Assembly (NCBI RefSeq): GCF_034424625.1
Contig: NZ_CP139976.1
Span: 3,844,001-3,908,000 of the forward strand
DNA: 64,000 nucleotides
Source of the DNA: Janthinobacterium lividum
Lineage (GTDB): Bacteria; Pseudomonadota; Gammaproteobacteria; Burkholderiales; Burkholderiaceae_D
Direction of reading: 5' to 3'
The translations under genes and the position numbers were made by a program. Below the pieces are notes generated by a model. The model was given only the letters and a program-made list of their open reading frames with translations, had not been told where the DNA came from and searched no databases. Positions within the stretch are counted from its first letter, which is position 1. Every line of letters starts with the position of its first letter. Positions 1 to 8,703 of the stretch are shown here, one piece after another.

Positions 1-1546
1 CCATCACGGCGTCGCGGTAGACGTGCTCGGGACTCAAGCCCTTTTCCAGCGCGGCGCCATACACGATGGGCTTGAAGGTGGAGCCGGGCTGGCGCGCCGC
101 CTGCGACACATGGTCGAACTGTTCGCGCGCAAAGTCGCGGCTGCCCACCCAGGCACGCACGGCGCCCGTGGCCGGATCCATGGCCGTAAAGCCCGCTTCC
201 AGGCGCGTCTTCGACTTGCGCAGGGCCGCCATGAAGGCGCGGTCGCCTTTCAGTTGCGCCAGCGCGTCGTCCGGCGTGGCGCCGGCGGCCGTCAGCTTGC
301 GGTAGTCGCCCGACTCGCGCACGAAGGCGTCCAGCAGGGCCGGATGCGATTTCCAGAAATAATCGAACGGCACGCTGCCGCCCTGCATGCCCGCGTACAT
401 GCCCGTCGAGGTGGATGACGGCACGCCCGCGCGGCTCCATTCCACGTCGGCAATCGCCTGCAAGGCATTCGCCTGGCGTTCGACGGCGCGCTCGGCCGCC
501 TGCTGCAAGTCGTAGTCGAGCGTGGTGTGCACCACGAGGGCGTCGAGTTCCAGGTTGTAGTCGTTCTCGTCAGCCCACTGGATCAGCCACTTGCGCACAT
601 AGGCCGTGAAATGGCTGTCCGATTGCGCCCGTTCGCTCTGGCGCTCGAAATGCAGGCGCAGCGGCCGCTTGATCAACTGTTTGTAGCGCGCCTCGTCGAT
701 GACGTCATGCTTGCGCATCTGCCCCAGCACCACGTTGCGGCGTTGCAGCGAGCGTTCGGGATTGCCGACCGGATTATAGTAATTCGTCCCCTTGAGCATG
801 CCGACCAGGGTGGCGCTTTCCAGGATATCGAGGCGCGAGGCGGGCTTGTCGAAGTAGGTGCGGGCCGCCATCTCGATGCCGTAGGTGTTGTACAGGAAGG
901 GTACGGTGTTCAGGTACGCTTCCAGGATTTCCGTCTTGCTGTAGGTGGCCTCGATCTTGAGGGCCGTGATCAGTTCCTTCAGCTTGCGGTTCAGGTTGCG
1001 CGAACGGCCGATTTCTTCGGGGAACATATTGCGCGCCAGCTGCTGCGTGATGGTGGAACCGCCCTGGGGATTACCTCCCGCAGTGTGCAAGATGGCGCCC
1101 GCCGTGCGCGTAAAGTCGATGCCGTGGTGGTCGTAGAAGCGGTGGTCTTCCGTCGAGATCAGCGCGCTGATCACGTTCGGCGAAATCTGTTTCAAGGTGA
1201 CCCGTTCCTGCAAGCCCTGGTCGAAGCGGGCCAGTTCCTGTCCATCCGCGCTGACCATGGTGCTCGGCGCGGCCGCGCGCGCCTGGCGCAAGTCGTGGAT
1301 GCTCGGTGTCAGGGGAATCAGCAGCAGCATGTATGCAGTCAGCAGCGCCAGCACGGCCAGGAAAGACCATAAGGCCAGCACCAGCGCGCGCCGCACGGGC
1401 GGCAAGGTCATCAAATGCGCGCGGCCGCGCCGGTACAGCGCCACCGCCCTCACCCACCCCGCACGCGCCACGCGCCATGCCTGCGCGCGCGCCCGTATGA
1501 ATGCCTGCCGTGCTTTTTCCTGAAACTGCTCCATGCCTGATGCCAT
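1..1546 (-). CDS. Class A penicillin-binding protein (PBP1A type), 3' end cut by window edge
   Basis: Bifunctional peptidoglycan synthase that polymerises glycan strands and cross-links peptides on the periplasmic face of the inner membrane. About 515 N-terminal residues are present. A basic cytoplasmic tail is followed by one membrane segment (about residues 54-78). The GT51 glycosyltransferase motifs come next: EDHRFYDHHG with catalytic Glu near 133, GGSTITQQ near 162-169, a RKLKE-type motif, and the YLNTVPF region. The transpeptidase serine motif STFK (near 488) lies just before the edge. The start at 1546 has AAGG seven bases upstream; a second in-frame ATG lies at 1534. The KTG motif and C-terminus lie outside the window. 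PBP1A versus another class A PBP cannot be decided from this part. Confidence 0.9.
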   Translation of the reverse strand, partial: MASGMEQFQEKARQAFIRARAQAWRVARAGWVRAVALYRRGRAHLMTLPPVRRALVLALWSFLAVLALLTAYMLLLIPLTPSIHDLRQARAAAPSTMVSADGQELARFDQGLQERVTLKQISPNVISALISTEDHRFYDHHGIDFTRTAGAILHTAGGNPQGGSTITQQLARNMFPEEIGRSRNLNRKLKELITALKIEATYSKTEILEAYLNTVPFLYNTYGIEMAARTYFDKPASRLDILESATLVGMLKGTNYYNPVGNPERSLQRRNVVLGQMRKHDVIDEARYKQLIKRPLRLHFERQSERAQSDSHFTAYVRKWLIQWADENDYNLELDALVVHTTLDYDLQQAAERAVERQANALQAIADVEWSRAGVPSSTSTGMYAGMQGGSVPFDYFWKSHPALLDAFVRESGDYRKLTAAGATPDDALAQLKGDRAFMAALRKSKTRLEAGFTAMDPATGAVRAWVGSRDFAREQFDHVSQAARQPGSTFKPIVYGAALEKGLSPEHVYRDAVM

Positions 1547-1619
1547 GCCTGTACCTTGTCTGATGCCGGAAAATCCGTTTCAGCAAGTATATAGGGCGGG
1601 CAACAAAGCGGGCCGGAAT

Positions 1620-2015
1620 TTACGGCAGGCAAGCATCCAGGCGGGCCAGGGTAACGCCGACATAGGCGCCAATGCAGCGTGCGTCATGCGTCGTAAACGG
1701 GTTTTCCAGCTGCAACAGGCCGCAGTCGCAGATGACGGGATCGACCTGGGTCACGACGCCCAACGCCAGGTAGCGCCAGCCATCGAGGCGCTGCAGGCGT
1801 TTTTCTTCACCCGGGTTGGCGCGGAAGATGGCGTCCCAGTCATCCATCTCGCCGGGCATGGGCCACAGTTCGAGCTGGACGTGCGCGCCGGCGGCCATCT
1901 GCCCGCCACCGAACTCGTCCATCACATGCAGACGCTGGCCGCCCACCTCGATGACGGCTTCCAGGTACTCGCCCTCGGTCGCGATGAAGGTGGCGGCGAC
2001 GATGCTGGCCGTCAC
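1620..2015 (-). CDS. Hypothetical protein, 131 aa, coupled to the OXA beta-lactamase
   Basis: I do not recognise this family. It starts with GTG inside the sequence GTGA, whose TGA is the stop of the upstream beta-lactamase gene, so the two are probably co-transcribed and translationally coupled. The product is soluble-looking, acidic and rich in beta-prone stretches, with no signal peptide or membrane segment. A pair CDC near residue 95 and a conserved-looking WxxDAIFR stretch are visible. A longer open frame in the same phase runs upstream, but that part is antisense-phase noise over the beta-lactamase gene. The four-base overlap and normal codon use support a real gene. Its job is unknown. 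Confidence 0.7.
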   Translation of the reverse strand: MTASIVAATFIATEGEYLEAVIEVGGQRLHVMDEFGGGQMAAGAHVQLELWPMPGEMDDWDAIFRANPGEEKRLQRLDGWRYLALGVVTQVDPVICDCGLLQLENPFTTHDARCIGAYVGVTLARLDACLP

Positions 2016-2824
2016 TTCTGCGCCTGCTCCAGCAGGGCCGGCAATTCTTTCAGCATGGCTTCGCGCGTGCGCAAGCCCGCAGACTGCTGGCCTTTCTGCT
2101 CGTCCTGCACCAGGCGCGCAAAGACGATGCTGCGCTCGCCCTTGCTGGCCCAGCCCACGAACCAGCCGTAGCCATGTGCTTCGTCGAAGCTGCCATCTGC
2201 CTTGCGCGGGAAAGCGGCGCCCGTCTTGCCATGCACTTGCCAGCCGTCCACGTCTGCCAGGCGGGTGAGGCGCTGGGTTGCTTCCATCGCCTGCTTCGTC
2301 ACGGGCAGCTGGTAATTGACCAGCTTGCGCAAGAAACCCAGCTGTTCCAGCGGAGAGATTTTCAGCGAAGAGCTGATCCACGAGCGTTCCAGGCTGTTGT
2401 CCTTGCCCGGGTCGCCCGAGACGTCTGCATTGCCATAGCGCAAAGCCTTGGCATATTTCTGGAAGCGTTCGGCGCCCAGCGCCTGCGTGATCTGCTGCGA
2501 ATACCAGACGACGGAATACTGCATCCAGCGCGACGGGTCCGTATCCTGGCGCCAGGCTTCGCCGCCCCAGTCCACATAGCCCTGGCGGTATGGCAAGCTG
2601 GGCTTGTGCTCGTCCTTGAGGAAGCCGGCGTCATAGCCCATCAGGCTGAGCGCGATCTTGAACGTGGATGCGGGGGTGACGCGGTCGAGGCAATTGCCCT
2701 CTTGCAGCAGGACGGCGCCCGTTTTGGCGTCGGCCATGGCGGTGCAGATGGTGGCGGCCTGGGCCGCCGTGATGGAAAGGGCCGACAAGGCGGCCAGGAA
2801 CGCGCTTTGCAAAGAAAGATTCAT
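2012..2824 (-). CDS. Class D (OXA-type) beta-lactamase
   Basis: Serine beta-lactamase, 270 aa, expected in the periplasm. Residues 1-24 form a signal peptide ending AQA/A. The class D motifs are all present: STFK with catalytic Ser 53 and carboxylatable Lys 56, SVV at 104-106, YGN at 130-132 and KTG at 200-202. The sequence has the feel of chromosomal OXA-12/AmpS-like enzymes rather than mobile OXA genes (inference). The start chosen at 2824 gives the signal peptide; a longer in-frame start at 3013 would run into the 3' end of the neighbouring lyase gene. No strong ribosome-binding site is visible. The stop overlaps the start of the next gene by four bases. No AmpR-like or BlrA-like regulator is adjacent. 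Confidence 0.93.
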   Translation of the reverse strand: MNLSLQSAFLAALSALSITAAQAATICTAMADAKTGAVLLQEGNCLDRVTPASTFKIALSLMGYDAGFLKDEHKPSLPYRQGYVDWGGEAWRQDTDPSRWMQYSVVWYSQQITQALGAERFQKYAKALRYGNADVSGDPGKDNSLERSWISSSLKISPLEQLGFLRKLVNYQLPVTKQAMEATQRLTRLADVDGWQVHGKTGAAFPRKADGSFDEAHGYGWFVGWASKGERSIVFARLVQDEQKGQQSAGLRTREAMLKELPALLEQAQK

Positions 2825-2912
2825 GCGTTTATTTAAGTAAAAGGTGGTCGTCAGTGCCCGGCCAGATGAATGGCCGGGAGCCGGTAGGCGGCACACGCCG
2901 CCCACCGCTATT

Positions 2913-5900
2913 CTACATGCCGATATTGACCACACCCTCGGCGGAACTGCGGTAAGTTGCACTGCCCGCTGCCGCCTGCGCCAAAACCAGCTGTTCGCCA
3001 TCCGGCGTCGCAAGCCGGGTCAACAGGAAGTCCGCGTTGGGCATCAGCCCGGTCGCCAGGATGGTGCTTGCCGAGGCCGGTCCATTCCAGCTCATGCGTG
3101 CCGACGGCGTCGCATCGCGGTTGAACGCCACCACCGTCTGCGTGCCGATCAGCACGGCCTCCGTATGGCTGTCCGCCACCAGGCGGCGTGCCGAACCAGT
3201 GCCTGCGCTGCCGCTGCCCAGGTCGTTGTCCGCCACGTGCAGGACATGCAGGAAGTACTGGGTGCCGCCAGCGGGTACACTCCCGTCCGCCTGTACTTCC
3301 AGACGCCAGGCGCCGATATCGCCCGTGACGCTGGTGTCGGTGGCATCAGTGGCCCTGGGCGGGTAATTGCGCCATTTATAGCTATTGTCAGCTTGCAGAA
3401 CACGCACTGTGAATCGGCAATCGCCGGTGGGCCCGCCGGGCAGCAAGGTCCCCGGGCCGAAGACGGAATCGGCACTGATCTGGTCGCATTGCCCACCCGT
3501 GTTCAGCCCCCCTACCTTGGTAATCACGGCTTTCTCGGGCAGCAAGGTTTGCGCGATCAGCATGCCGCCGCCATTGCGAATGGTAATGCTGCGTGCATCG
3601 GTGGCCGCATAAGTAAAACGGTACTGCCCATTACCAAGTGCGGTGGCCGCCACTGCGGCAGCGGGTTCGTTGACCGTATGCAGCAAGAAGGTGGCGGGTG
3701 CGGCATTTGTACGCACACTGTCGAAAGTCAGGACGATGGGCAGGGAACCGGTCGCCGGCGCCGGCAGGTAGACGACGCTGCGCAGGAAACCATTCGCCTG
3801 ATCCAGTTTGGATGAAGCATAGGCCTTGCTCGCGTTGCCGCGGGCATAAGTGTAGCCAGGAGCATATTCATAATTGACAATGCCATCCAGGGCGTTCATC
3901 GCGCCAGGCTGGATTTCTTCCAGCGTCGGGTATGCCGCGCGCGCGCTGCCCACCCATTGCCCGCCATCATTACTGAAGTCCACCTTGCTCGTCCCGCTGC
4001 CAGCCCGCTGGAAGCGCTCATTGGCATCAAACGCAACGACTGTATTATGGGCAATGCTGCGCGTATAGTAATTGGCCCAATGGGCGCTGCCATAGCTGTC
4101 ATACCTGCCTGAATCGACCAGCAACGGCCCCTTGTAATTGAGAGAAATGCTGTTCTGATCCAGATGATGGTGATTATCAGTGATAAATGATGTGGACTTG
4201 AACTCCAGCAAGGTCGCGTCCGGGTAAGTCCAACGGTCGCGCATCAGTACTTGACCCGAACGGTGGAAGTGGCGCGACAAATCCCAATCGGAAGGCTGAT
4301 TCAAGCTTGCCTGATCGACGGGCCAAAACAATTGTTCCAGGATATACGGGTAGCGATTTGGCGCATAGCGCTGGCCATGTACCTGTTTCTGGTAATAATC
4401 CCAGGCATTGCCATCCCCCGCATGGGCAGCGGCCCATAAGGCAATGCTGCCCACCAGTGGAAAACTTGACAATGTCACGAAGTTATCGCCACTGGCTGGA
4501 TAACTTTTATCGTCACGCTGTCCATAGATATACGGATAGATGGTTTTCGGCAGCCACTGCGAGGCTTGTCCCATGTCGCCTGCATTTTGCACAGCGGTAT
4601 TCCACAGCAGCAGGCGGGATGGCAAGTCAGCCAAGCTATAGGAAAATCCTGAGTGGTATCCGCCATCATTGGAAATATCACGCCGTACCGCGAGAAAACC
4701 CTCGTCAAAATGGCTATACGCTGTTTCTATCATCGGTAATACGTCGCCATTCTCCGGTCCGGCGATGGCCAGCAAGCCGACAGCAGCACCATATACGCTG
4801 CTGAAATTCATGCCCGCCATATAAGCGGTTGCGATGGATGGCTGGGGCGGCGAAGCATGGCGGTTCCAGTTACTGAAGACGGGCTTGACAGCGCAGTCGA
4901 ACGAGGAGACCGCCATGCCTTGCTGGCCACAGATTTCACTTAACAGATTGGTGCCACCCGGTGCCGCCTGCGCCGCAATGGTATTGCGGATAGTGGCAGC
5001 CATGGCCGTCCGATAACTTGCCTGCGTATTATCGTCAGACACGGCGCTGGTGCCCAGTTCCGTGTATAGCCAGTCATACAGGATGCCCAGCGCAATGACA
5101 CGCCCGCCCATGGACATGTCGCCGCCAGCATTCAAGGGAACGATACGTAACTTGTCAATATAATTTAATATCGCCGAATAATAGGCCGGATCTTGCGTTA
5201 TTTTATAGGCCAGCGCCAATTGCTGCGCAGACTCGACAATCCCATTGCGATGTCCATTGGCCGTATTGCACACTTTCGGCTGCGTCCAGGGTGAGGCAGC
5301 GGTTGGGCACATATTCAACGATACCACATCCGATTTGACCAGGCGTGTGAAATCAAACCAGGCGGTGGCCAATGCCATATCGAGGTTACCCGGATAATTG
5401 ACAAGGATATTTCCCTGACCATCCTTCAACACGAAATTACTGATAGGCTCATTGACCCTGCCAGGAAATTGAAAAGCGGTCTGGTCAGGTGAAAAATCAA
5501 CCTTGCCCGTGGATGTCTCATTCAGCCATTCCAATCCCATCGCGACGTTGGCGCCACCGATTTTCAGGCTGGTGGTTTTCAGGCTGCTATTCCAGCTGAA
5601 CTCGATCCGCGTCACCACGCCGATTGGCATGTCGATCGTCTTGTAGGCAATGTAACGCGCAGGCTTGGTACCGATTGCTTTTTGCAGCATACCAATCTGA
5701 ATTCGGGAAATCCCCGGCGTATCGCCATCAATATGCCGCATGAATATGCCATTTTTACCATTATTGACATTCATTTCGCCAAAAATGAACTGCTCGGCCG
5801 CATCCGCCGGATCTTTTTTCGATGCGGTAAAATCAAATGCGATGGTGCCTGCCGCGCCAGGAAAAACCGCTGGACCCAAAGGCAGTCGGCTCTTCAAATT

Positions 5901-6122
5901 ATCTATTGCCAGTTGCGTCGTTAATATGCGCGGATGTTGCGAAGAAATTGACAATGGCGTTGCGCCGACATTCAAACTGGCCAGACATAAAGAAGAAAGC
6001 AATAATAATTTCCTTTTTGCATTCTTTTTTTGACCGGGCAACCCAGCCCTGCCTTGCGTACCATTCAAGATTCCCAGCATATACTTCCCCATATTAAACA
6101 CCATTAAATAACCAGATATCAT
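2913..6122 (-). CDS. Secreted heparinase II/III-like polysaccharide lyase
   Basis: Large (up to 1069 aa) exported protein of the heparinase II/III / alginate lyase superfamily, predicted to cleave uronic-acid polysaccharides by beta-elimination. A signal peptide (basic KKNAKRK followed by a Leu-rich core ending NVGA) is preceded by a long N-terminal extension, so the true start may be one of the later in-frame ATGs at 6104, 6092 or 6080. After about 180 residues that look like a beta-sandwich (LamG-like) comes an alpha-toroid region with a PAYYSAILNYIDK stretch. The C-terminal beta region carries the family signature DNHHHLDQNS near 645 and the HNTV motif near 685. The substrate is not deducible. 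Base composition is a little more AT-rich than its neighbours. Confidence 0.82.
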   Translation of the reverse strand: MISGYLMVFNMGKYMLGILNGTQGRAGLPGQKKNAKRKLLLLSSLCLASLNVGATPLSISSQHPRILTTQLAIDNLKSRLPLGPAVFPGAAGTIAFDFTASKKDPADAAEQFIFGEMNVNNGKNGIFMRHIDGDTPGISRIQIGMLQKAIGTKPARYIAYKTIDMPIGVVTRIEFSWNSSLKTTSLKIGGANVAMGLEWLNETSTGKVDFSPDQTAFQFPGRVNEPISNFVLKDGQGNILVNYPGNLDMALATAWFDFTRLVKSDVVSLNMCPTAASPWTQPKVCNTANGHRNGIVESAQQLALAYKITQDPAYYSAILNYIDKLRIVPLNAGGDMSMGGRVIALGILYDWLYTELGTSAVSDDNTQASYRTAMAATIRNTIAAQAAPGGTNLLSEICGQQGMAVSSFDCAVKPVFSNWNRHASPPQPSIATAYMAGMNFSSVYGAAVGLLAIAGPENGDVLPMIETAYSHFDEGFLAVRRDISNDGGYHSGFSYSLADLPSRLLLWNTAVQNAGDMGQASQWLPKTIYPYIYGQRDDKSYPASGDNFVTLSSFPLVGSIALWAAAHAGDGNAWDYYQKQVHGQRYAPNRYPYILEQLFWPVDQASLNQPSDWDLSRHFHRSGQVLMRDRWTYPDATLLEFKSTSFITDNHHHLDQNSISLNYKGPLLVDSGRYDSYGSAHWANYYTRSIAHNTVVAFDANERFQRAGSGTSKVDFSNDGGQWVGSARAAYPTLEEIQPGAMNALDGIVNYEYAPGYTYARGNASKAYASSKLDQANGFLRSVVYLPAPATGSLPIVLTFDSVRTNAAPATFLLHTVNEPAAAVAATALGNGQYRFTYAATDARSITIRNGGGMLIAQTLLPEKAVITKVGGLNTGGQCDQISADSVFGPGTLLPGGPTGDCRFTVRVLQADNSYKWRNYPPRATDATDTSVTGDIGAWRLEVQADGSVPAGGTQYFLHVLHVADNDLGSGSAGTGSARRLVADSHTEAVLIGTQTVVAFNRDATPSARMSWNGPASASTILATGLMPNADFLLTRLATPDGEQLVLAQAAAGSATYRSSAEGVVNIGM

Positions 6123-6228
6123 CCACTTGCAATGACGATATCATTTTTTTAAGTACATGGGAAATTATTAATATGCCATCATCTTCGAAAGAAGGCAGCC
6201 CTTGCGCCACTTCAACAGGCCAGCATGG

Positions 6229-6396
6229 CTACCCCTTGAGCTTGTTCAAGGGCTCGCGCTCGCGTCTCAGCCGCTCCTCTTCCAGCTCATCCATGCCGAG
6301 CTTTTCCTCGTCGATCAGCGCATGTTCTCGCCGTTCGCGCTGCAGTTCCTCCTCCACGGTGCCATCGATGGCGTCCCGCTCGATTTTCTCAGGCAT
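6229..6396 (-). CDS. Small highly charged protein, 55 aa
   Basis: Unrecognised small protein with about half its residues Glu, Arg or Lys and a predicted continuous helix or coiled coil (EEELQRERREHALIDEE). The start at 6396 is chosen because GGAG stands six bases upstream; the open frame extends further upstream to 6603 but that part overlaps folE2 in a non-coding phase. It follows folE2 after about 76 bases on the same strand and could be its downstream partner. Function unknown. Confidence 0.6.
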   Translation of the reverse strand: MPEKIERDAIDGTVEEELQRERREHALIDEEKLGMDELEEERLRREREPLNKLKG

Positions 6397-6472
6397 GCTG
6401 CACTCCTTCTCGGTGGGTGACTGAAAAGTGTAGGTGTTTCGGACAAATGTTGCCGCACGCCAGCGTGCCGCC

Positions 6473-7384
6473 TCAGGCAGCGTTGCCAGCCTGCGCCACT
6501 GCATCGTGCGGATGCAGGCTTTCCATATGCCGCACGCTAACGCTGGCCTGCGCGTACCTGGGCGCCAGCGCCGCCTGCACGCGGCGGGCCGCGTCTTCCA
6601 CATACATCAGATTAGCACCATTCAGGCGCGCGAACGCCTGTTCGTCCGCCCGTTTCACGGCTGTCTGCAGCGGTGTTGCCAGCGCCGCTTCCACCAGGTT
6701 GATCAGGGGGAACAGGTCCAGCTCCGCCTGCTGCGTCAATGGCACGGTGACCGTTGCCGTGCTGCGCTGGCTGTGCGGCGTGGCCAGGCTGGCGTGTTCC
6801 TGCAACCAGGCGCGCGCGGCCGCGCCGTCGATGCCGCCCGCGCCGAACTGCGCCGCAAAGGCGTCGGCCAGCAATTGCCGCGACAGCGCCGCCGAACACG
6901 GACAGGTCGACGAGTAGCCGATCTCCACCGTCAGGGATAGCGCAAAGCCCTGTGGCGAGCAGCTGGCCTGCAGGCGCACGGGATACGATTTCCAGCCCGA
7001 CAGTCCCGCCGTCAGCAGCGCCGGCTGGCGCCGCAGCAATGGAAAGGCCAGTGCCATGCGTGCCTGCGTGCTGCCGCAATCGGCGTGACTGTCCACCATG
7101 CGCCGCAGCACGGCGGCCAGCCCCCCGGCATCGAGCGGCTGCGCGGCGGCAAACGCATCGAGCAGCAGGTACAGGCGCGACATGTGGATGCCCTTCACGC
7201 GCGGGTCGGGTAAATCCACGTGCACGTCGGCCCAGGCATGCACTTGCTGCGCCTGCCCGCCCTCCTCCAGCCACAGCGGCAAGGCGATGCCCTGCATGCC
7301 GACCCACTCCAGCGGCAAGGGACTGCCCAGATGGGGGCCGGCCGCCACGTCGGGCAGGGGCGAGGAAATCGGATCGCGCTTCAT
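6473..7384 (-). CDS. folE2: GTP cyclohydrolase FolE2 (type IB)
   Basis: Converts GTP to 7,8-dihydroneopterin triphosphate, the first step of folate (and queuosine) synthesis. The product is 303 aa, normal for the FolE2/MptA family. Family hallmarks visible are YSSTCPCSAALS (metal and catalytic Cys region), PHSQRS, and the C-terminal NLMYVEDAARR stretch. FolE2 works with metals other than zinc and in many bacteria substitutes for FolE during zinc limitation. The start at 7384 has GGAG eight bases upstream; a longer in-frame start would lie inside the operator region. Two palindromes sit directly upstream (7399-7415 and 7440-7454) and probably control it. Confidence 0.92.
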   Translation of the reverse strand: MKRDPISSPLPDVAAGPHLGSPLPLEWVGMQGIALPLWLEEGGQAQQVHAWADVHVDLPDPRVKGIHMSRLYLLLDAFAAAQPLDAGGLAAVLRRMVDSHADCGSTQARMALAFPLLRRQPALLTAGLSGWKSYPVRLQASCSPQGFALSLTVEIGYSSTCPCSAALSRQLLADAFAAQFGAGGIDGAAARAWLQEHASLATPHSQRSTATVTVPLTQQAELDLFPLINLVEAALATPLQTAVKRADEQAFARLNGANLMYVEDAARRVQAALAPRYAQASVSVRHMESLHPHDAVAQAGNAA

Positions 7385-7398
7385 GTTGGTGGCTCCAT

Positions 7399-7415
7399 AT
7401 GCAAACAAGTTGCAT
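7399..7415. promoter_or_regulatory. Palindromic operator candidate 1 upstream of folE2
   Basis: ATGCAA and TTGCAT form a perfect inverted repeat separated by five bases. It lies 15 bases before the folE2 start, so a bound repressor would block initiation. The same core recurs 40 bp further upstream. The regulator is unknown; Zur is a candidate only because folE2 genes are often zinc-regulated, and the sequence is not the usual GTTATA-type Zur box. Confidence 0.6.
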
Positions 7416-7439
7416 ATCATGGAGAAAAACAATCACATT

Positions 7440-7454
7440 TGCAAGCAACTTGCA
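7440..7454. promoter_or_regulatory. Palindromic operator candidate 2 upstream of folE2
   Basis: TGCAA and TTGCA flank a five-base spacer, matching the core of the first site. Centre-to-centre distance to site 1 is 40 bp, close to four helical turns, so both could be contacted on one DNA face. Confidence 0.58.
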
Positions 7455-7475
7455 TTAATAGGGCAAATGGGCAGA

Positions 7476-8138
7476 TCAGCTAGCCTTGCGAAACGTCAAA
7501 TTGATGCGCTGCGGACCCAGCACCGCGTGTTCGCCCTCCTTCAGGGGCGCCACGCCGTGGAAGCGCAGGCGGTCGGTGCCGCCCCACACCACCACGTCGC
7601 CATGCAGCAAGCCGATGCGCGCAGCCTTGTCGGCCCGCTCCGCCCCGCCGAACAGGAAGGTGGCGGGCAAGCCCAGCGAGACGGAGACGATGGGCGCGGT
7701 GAAATCGCATTCATCGCGGTCCTGGTGCAGGGCCATGCGCGCACCGGGCGCATAACGGTTGACCAGGCAGGCGTCGGGAGCAAAGCCCGGGTAGCCGGCC
7801 GCCAGCGCCGCCTGCCGCGCCAGGCGCAGGAACACGGGCGGCATCGGCGGCCAAGGCAGGCCGCTGGCCGGATCGAGCCGCGCATAACGGTAACCGCGTC
7901 CATCCGTGACCCAGCCGAGAGGGCCGCAATTGCTCATGGCAACGGACATGCGCAAGCCGCCCGGCGTGGCCATGTGGCGCGGGGCCGCCGCCAGCACGAT
8001 GGCGTCCAGCGCCGGCAGCACATCGTCCAGATACGGCAGCGCAAAACCGCGCAGCAGCACCGAGGCGGAAGAGCCAGGCACCAGCGGCGCCGGCCCGGCC
8101 GGGGCCTGGTCTTCATCGGCAAACAGGGACAGGTTCAT
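7476..8138 (-). CDS. alkB: Alpha-ketoglutarate-dependent DNA repair dioxygenase AlkB
   Basis: Fe(II)/2-oxoglutarate dioxygenase that removes alkyl groups from 1-methyladenine and 3-methylcytosine in DNA or RNA. The 220-aa product is typical in length. Conserved features: NRYAPGARMALHQDRDE, which supplies the HxD iron ligands, and the C-terminal FHGV and RINLTFR stretches that supply the distal His and the 2-oxoglutarate-binding Arg. The start at 8138 gives the usual short N-terminus; the ribosome-binding site is weak. The gene is divergent from the UPF0303 gene, with 94 bases between them. No Ada-type regulator is adjacent. Confidence 0.92.
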   Translation of the reverse strand: MNLSLFADEDQAPAGPAPLVPGSSASVLLRGFALPYLDDVLPALDAIVLAAAPRHMATPGGLRMSVAMSNCGPLGWVTDGRGYRYARLDPASGLPWPPMPPVFLRLARQAALAAGYPGFAPDACLVNRYAPGARMALHQDRDECDFTAPIVSVSLGLPATFLFGGAERADKAARIGLLHGDVVVWGGTDRLRFHGVAPLKEGEHAVLGPQRINLTFRKAS

Positions 8139-8232
8139 GCCGCCTATTTTAGCCGCGCCACGGAAAAAGCGCGCGCGGCTGCCCCGTGGTGCGCTACAGT
8201 AGCGCTTCCAGCCACTACTACCCGCCTCCACG

Positions 8233-8703
8233 ATGGATCATTACGCCGATTTGCTGCAAACCCTGGCGCAACAGGAAGAATCCCTGCAATTCGAACGCTT
8301 CGACAACGATGCCGCGCTGGCCGTGGGCCTGTGGATCGTCGAGGAAGTGCGCAAGCGGGGCAAGGCCGTCACCGTCAACATCACGCGCAACGGTCAAATC
8401 CTGTTCCACCACGCCATGACGGGCGCCACGGCGGACCAGGCGGACTGGATACGCTGCAAGAACAATACGGTGCAGCGCTTTTGCCGCAGCTCCTACTACA
8501 TGGGCATCTCGTATAAAAGCCGCGGCAGCACCTTCGAAGACGTGAAATACCTCGATGACATCGAGTACGCGGGCCACGGCGGCGCCTTCCCCCTGCTGAT
8601 ACGCGGCGTGGGTCTGGTGGGCACGGTGACCGTTTCCGGCCTGGCGCAAGCCGACGACCACGCGCTGGTGGTGGCCGCGCTGCAGGCGCAGCTGGAACGC
8701 TAG
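8233..8703 (+). CDS. UPF0303 / heme-degrading-domain (HbpS-GlcG-like) protein
   Basis: 156-aa member of the UPF0303 family, related to yeast YBR137W and bacterial HbpS/GlcG-like folds. Characteristic stretches are NDAALAVGLWIVEE near the N-terminus, the RKNNTV-like RCKNNTVQRF, and the GGAFPLLIRGVGLVGTVTVSGL block. The biochemical role is not established for this family. It has no signal peptide, so it is expected in the cytoplasm. Its stop codon and that of the convergent racemase gene share the palindrome CTAG, so the two coding regions overlap by four bases. Confidence 0.85.
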   Translation: MDHYADLLQTLAQQEESLQFERFDNDAALAVGLWIVEEVRKRGKAVTVNITRNGQILFHHAMTGATADQADWIRCKNNTVQRFCRSSYYMGISYKSRGSTFEDVKYLDDIEYAGHGGAFPLLIRGVGLVGTVTVSGLAQADDHALVVAALQAQLER

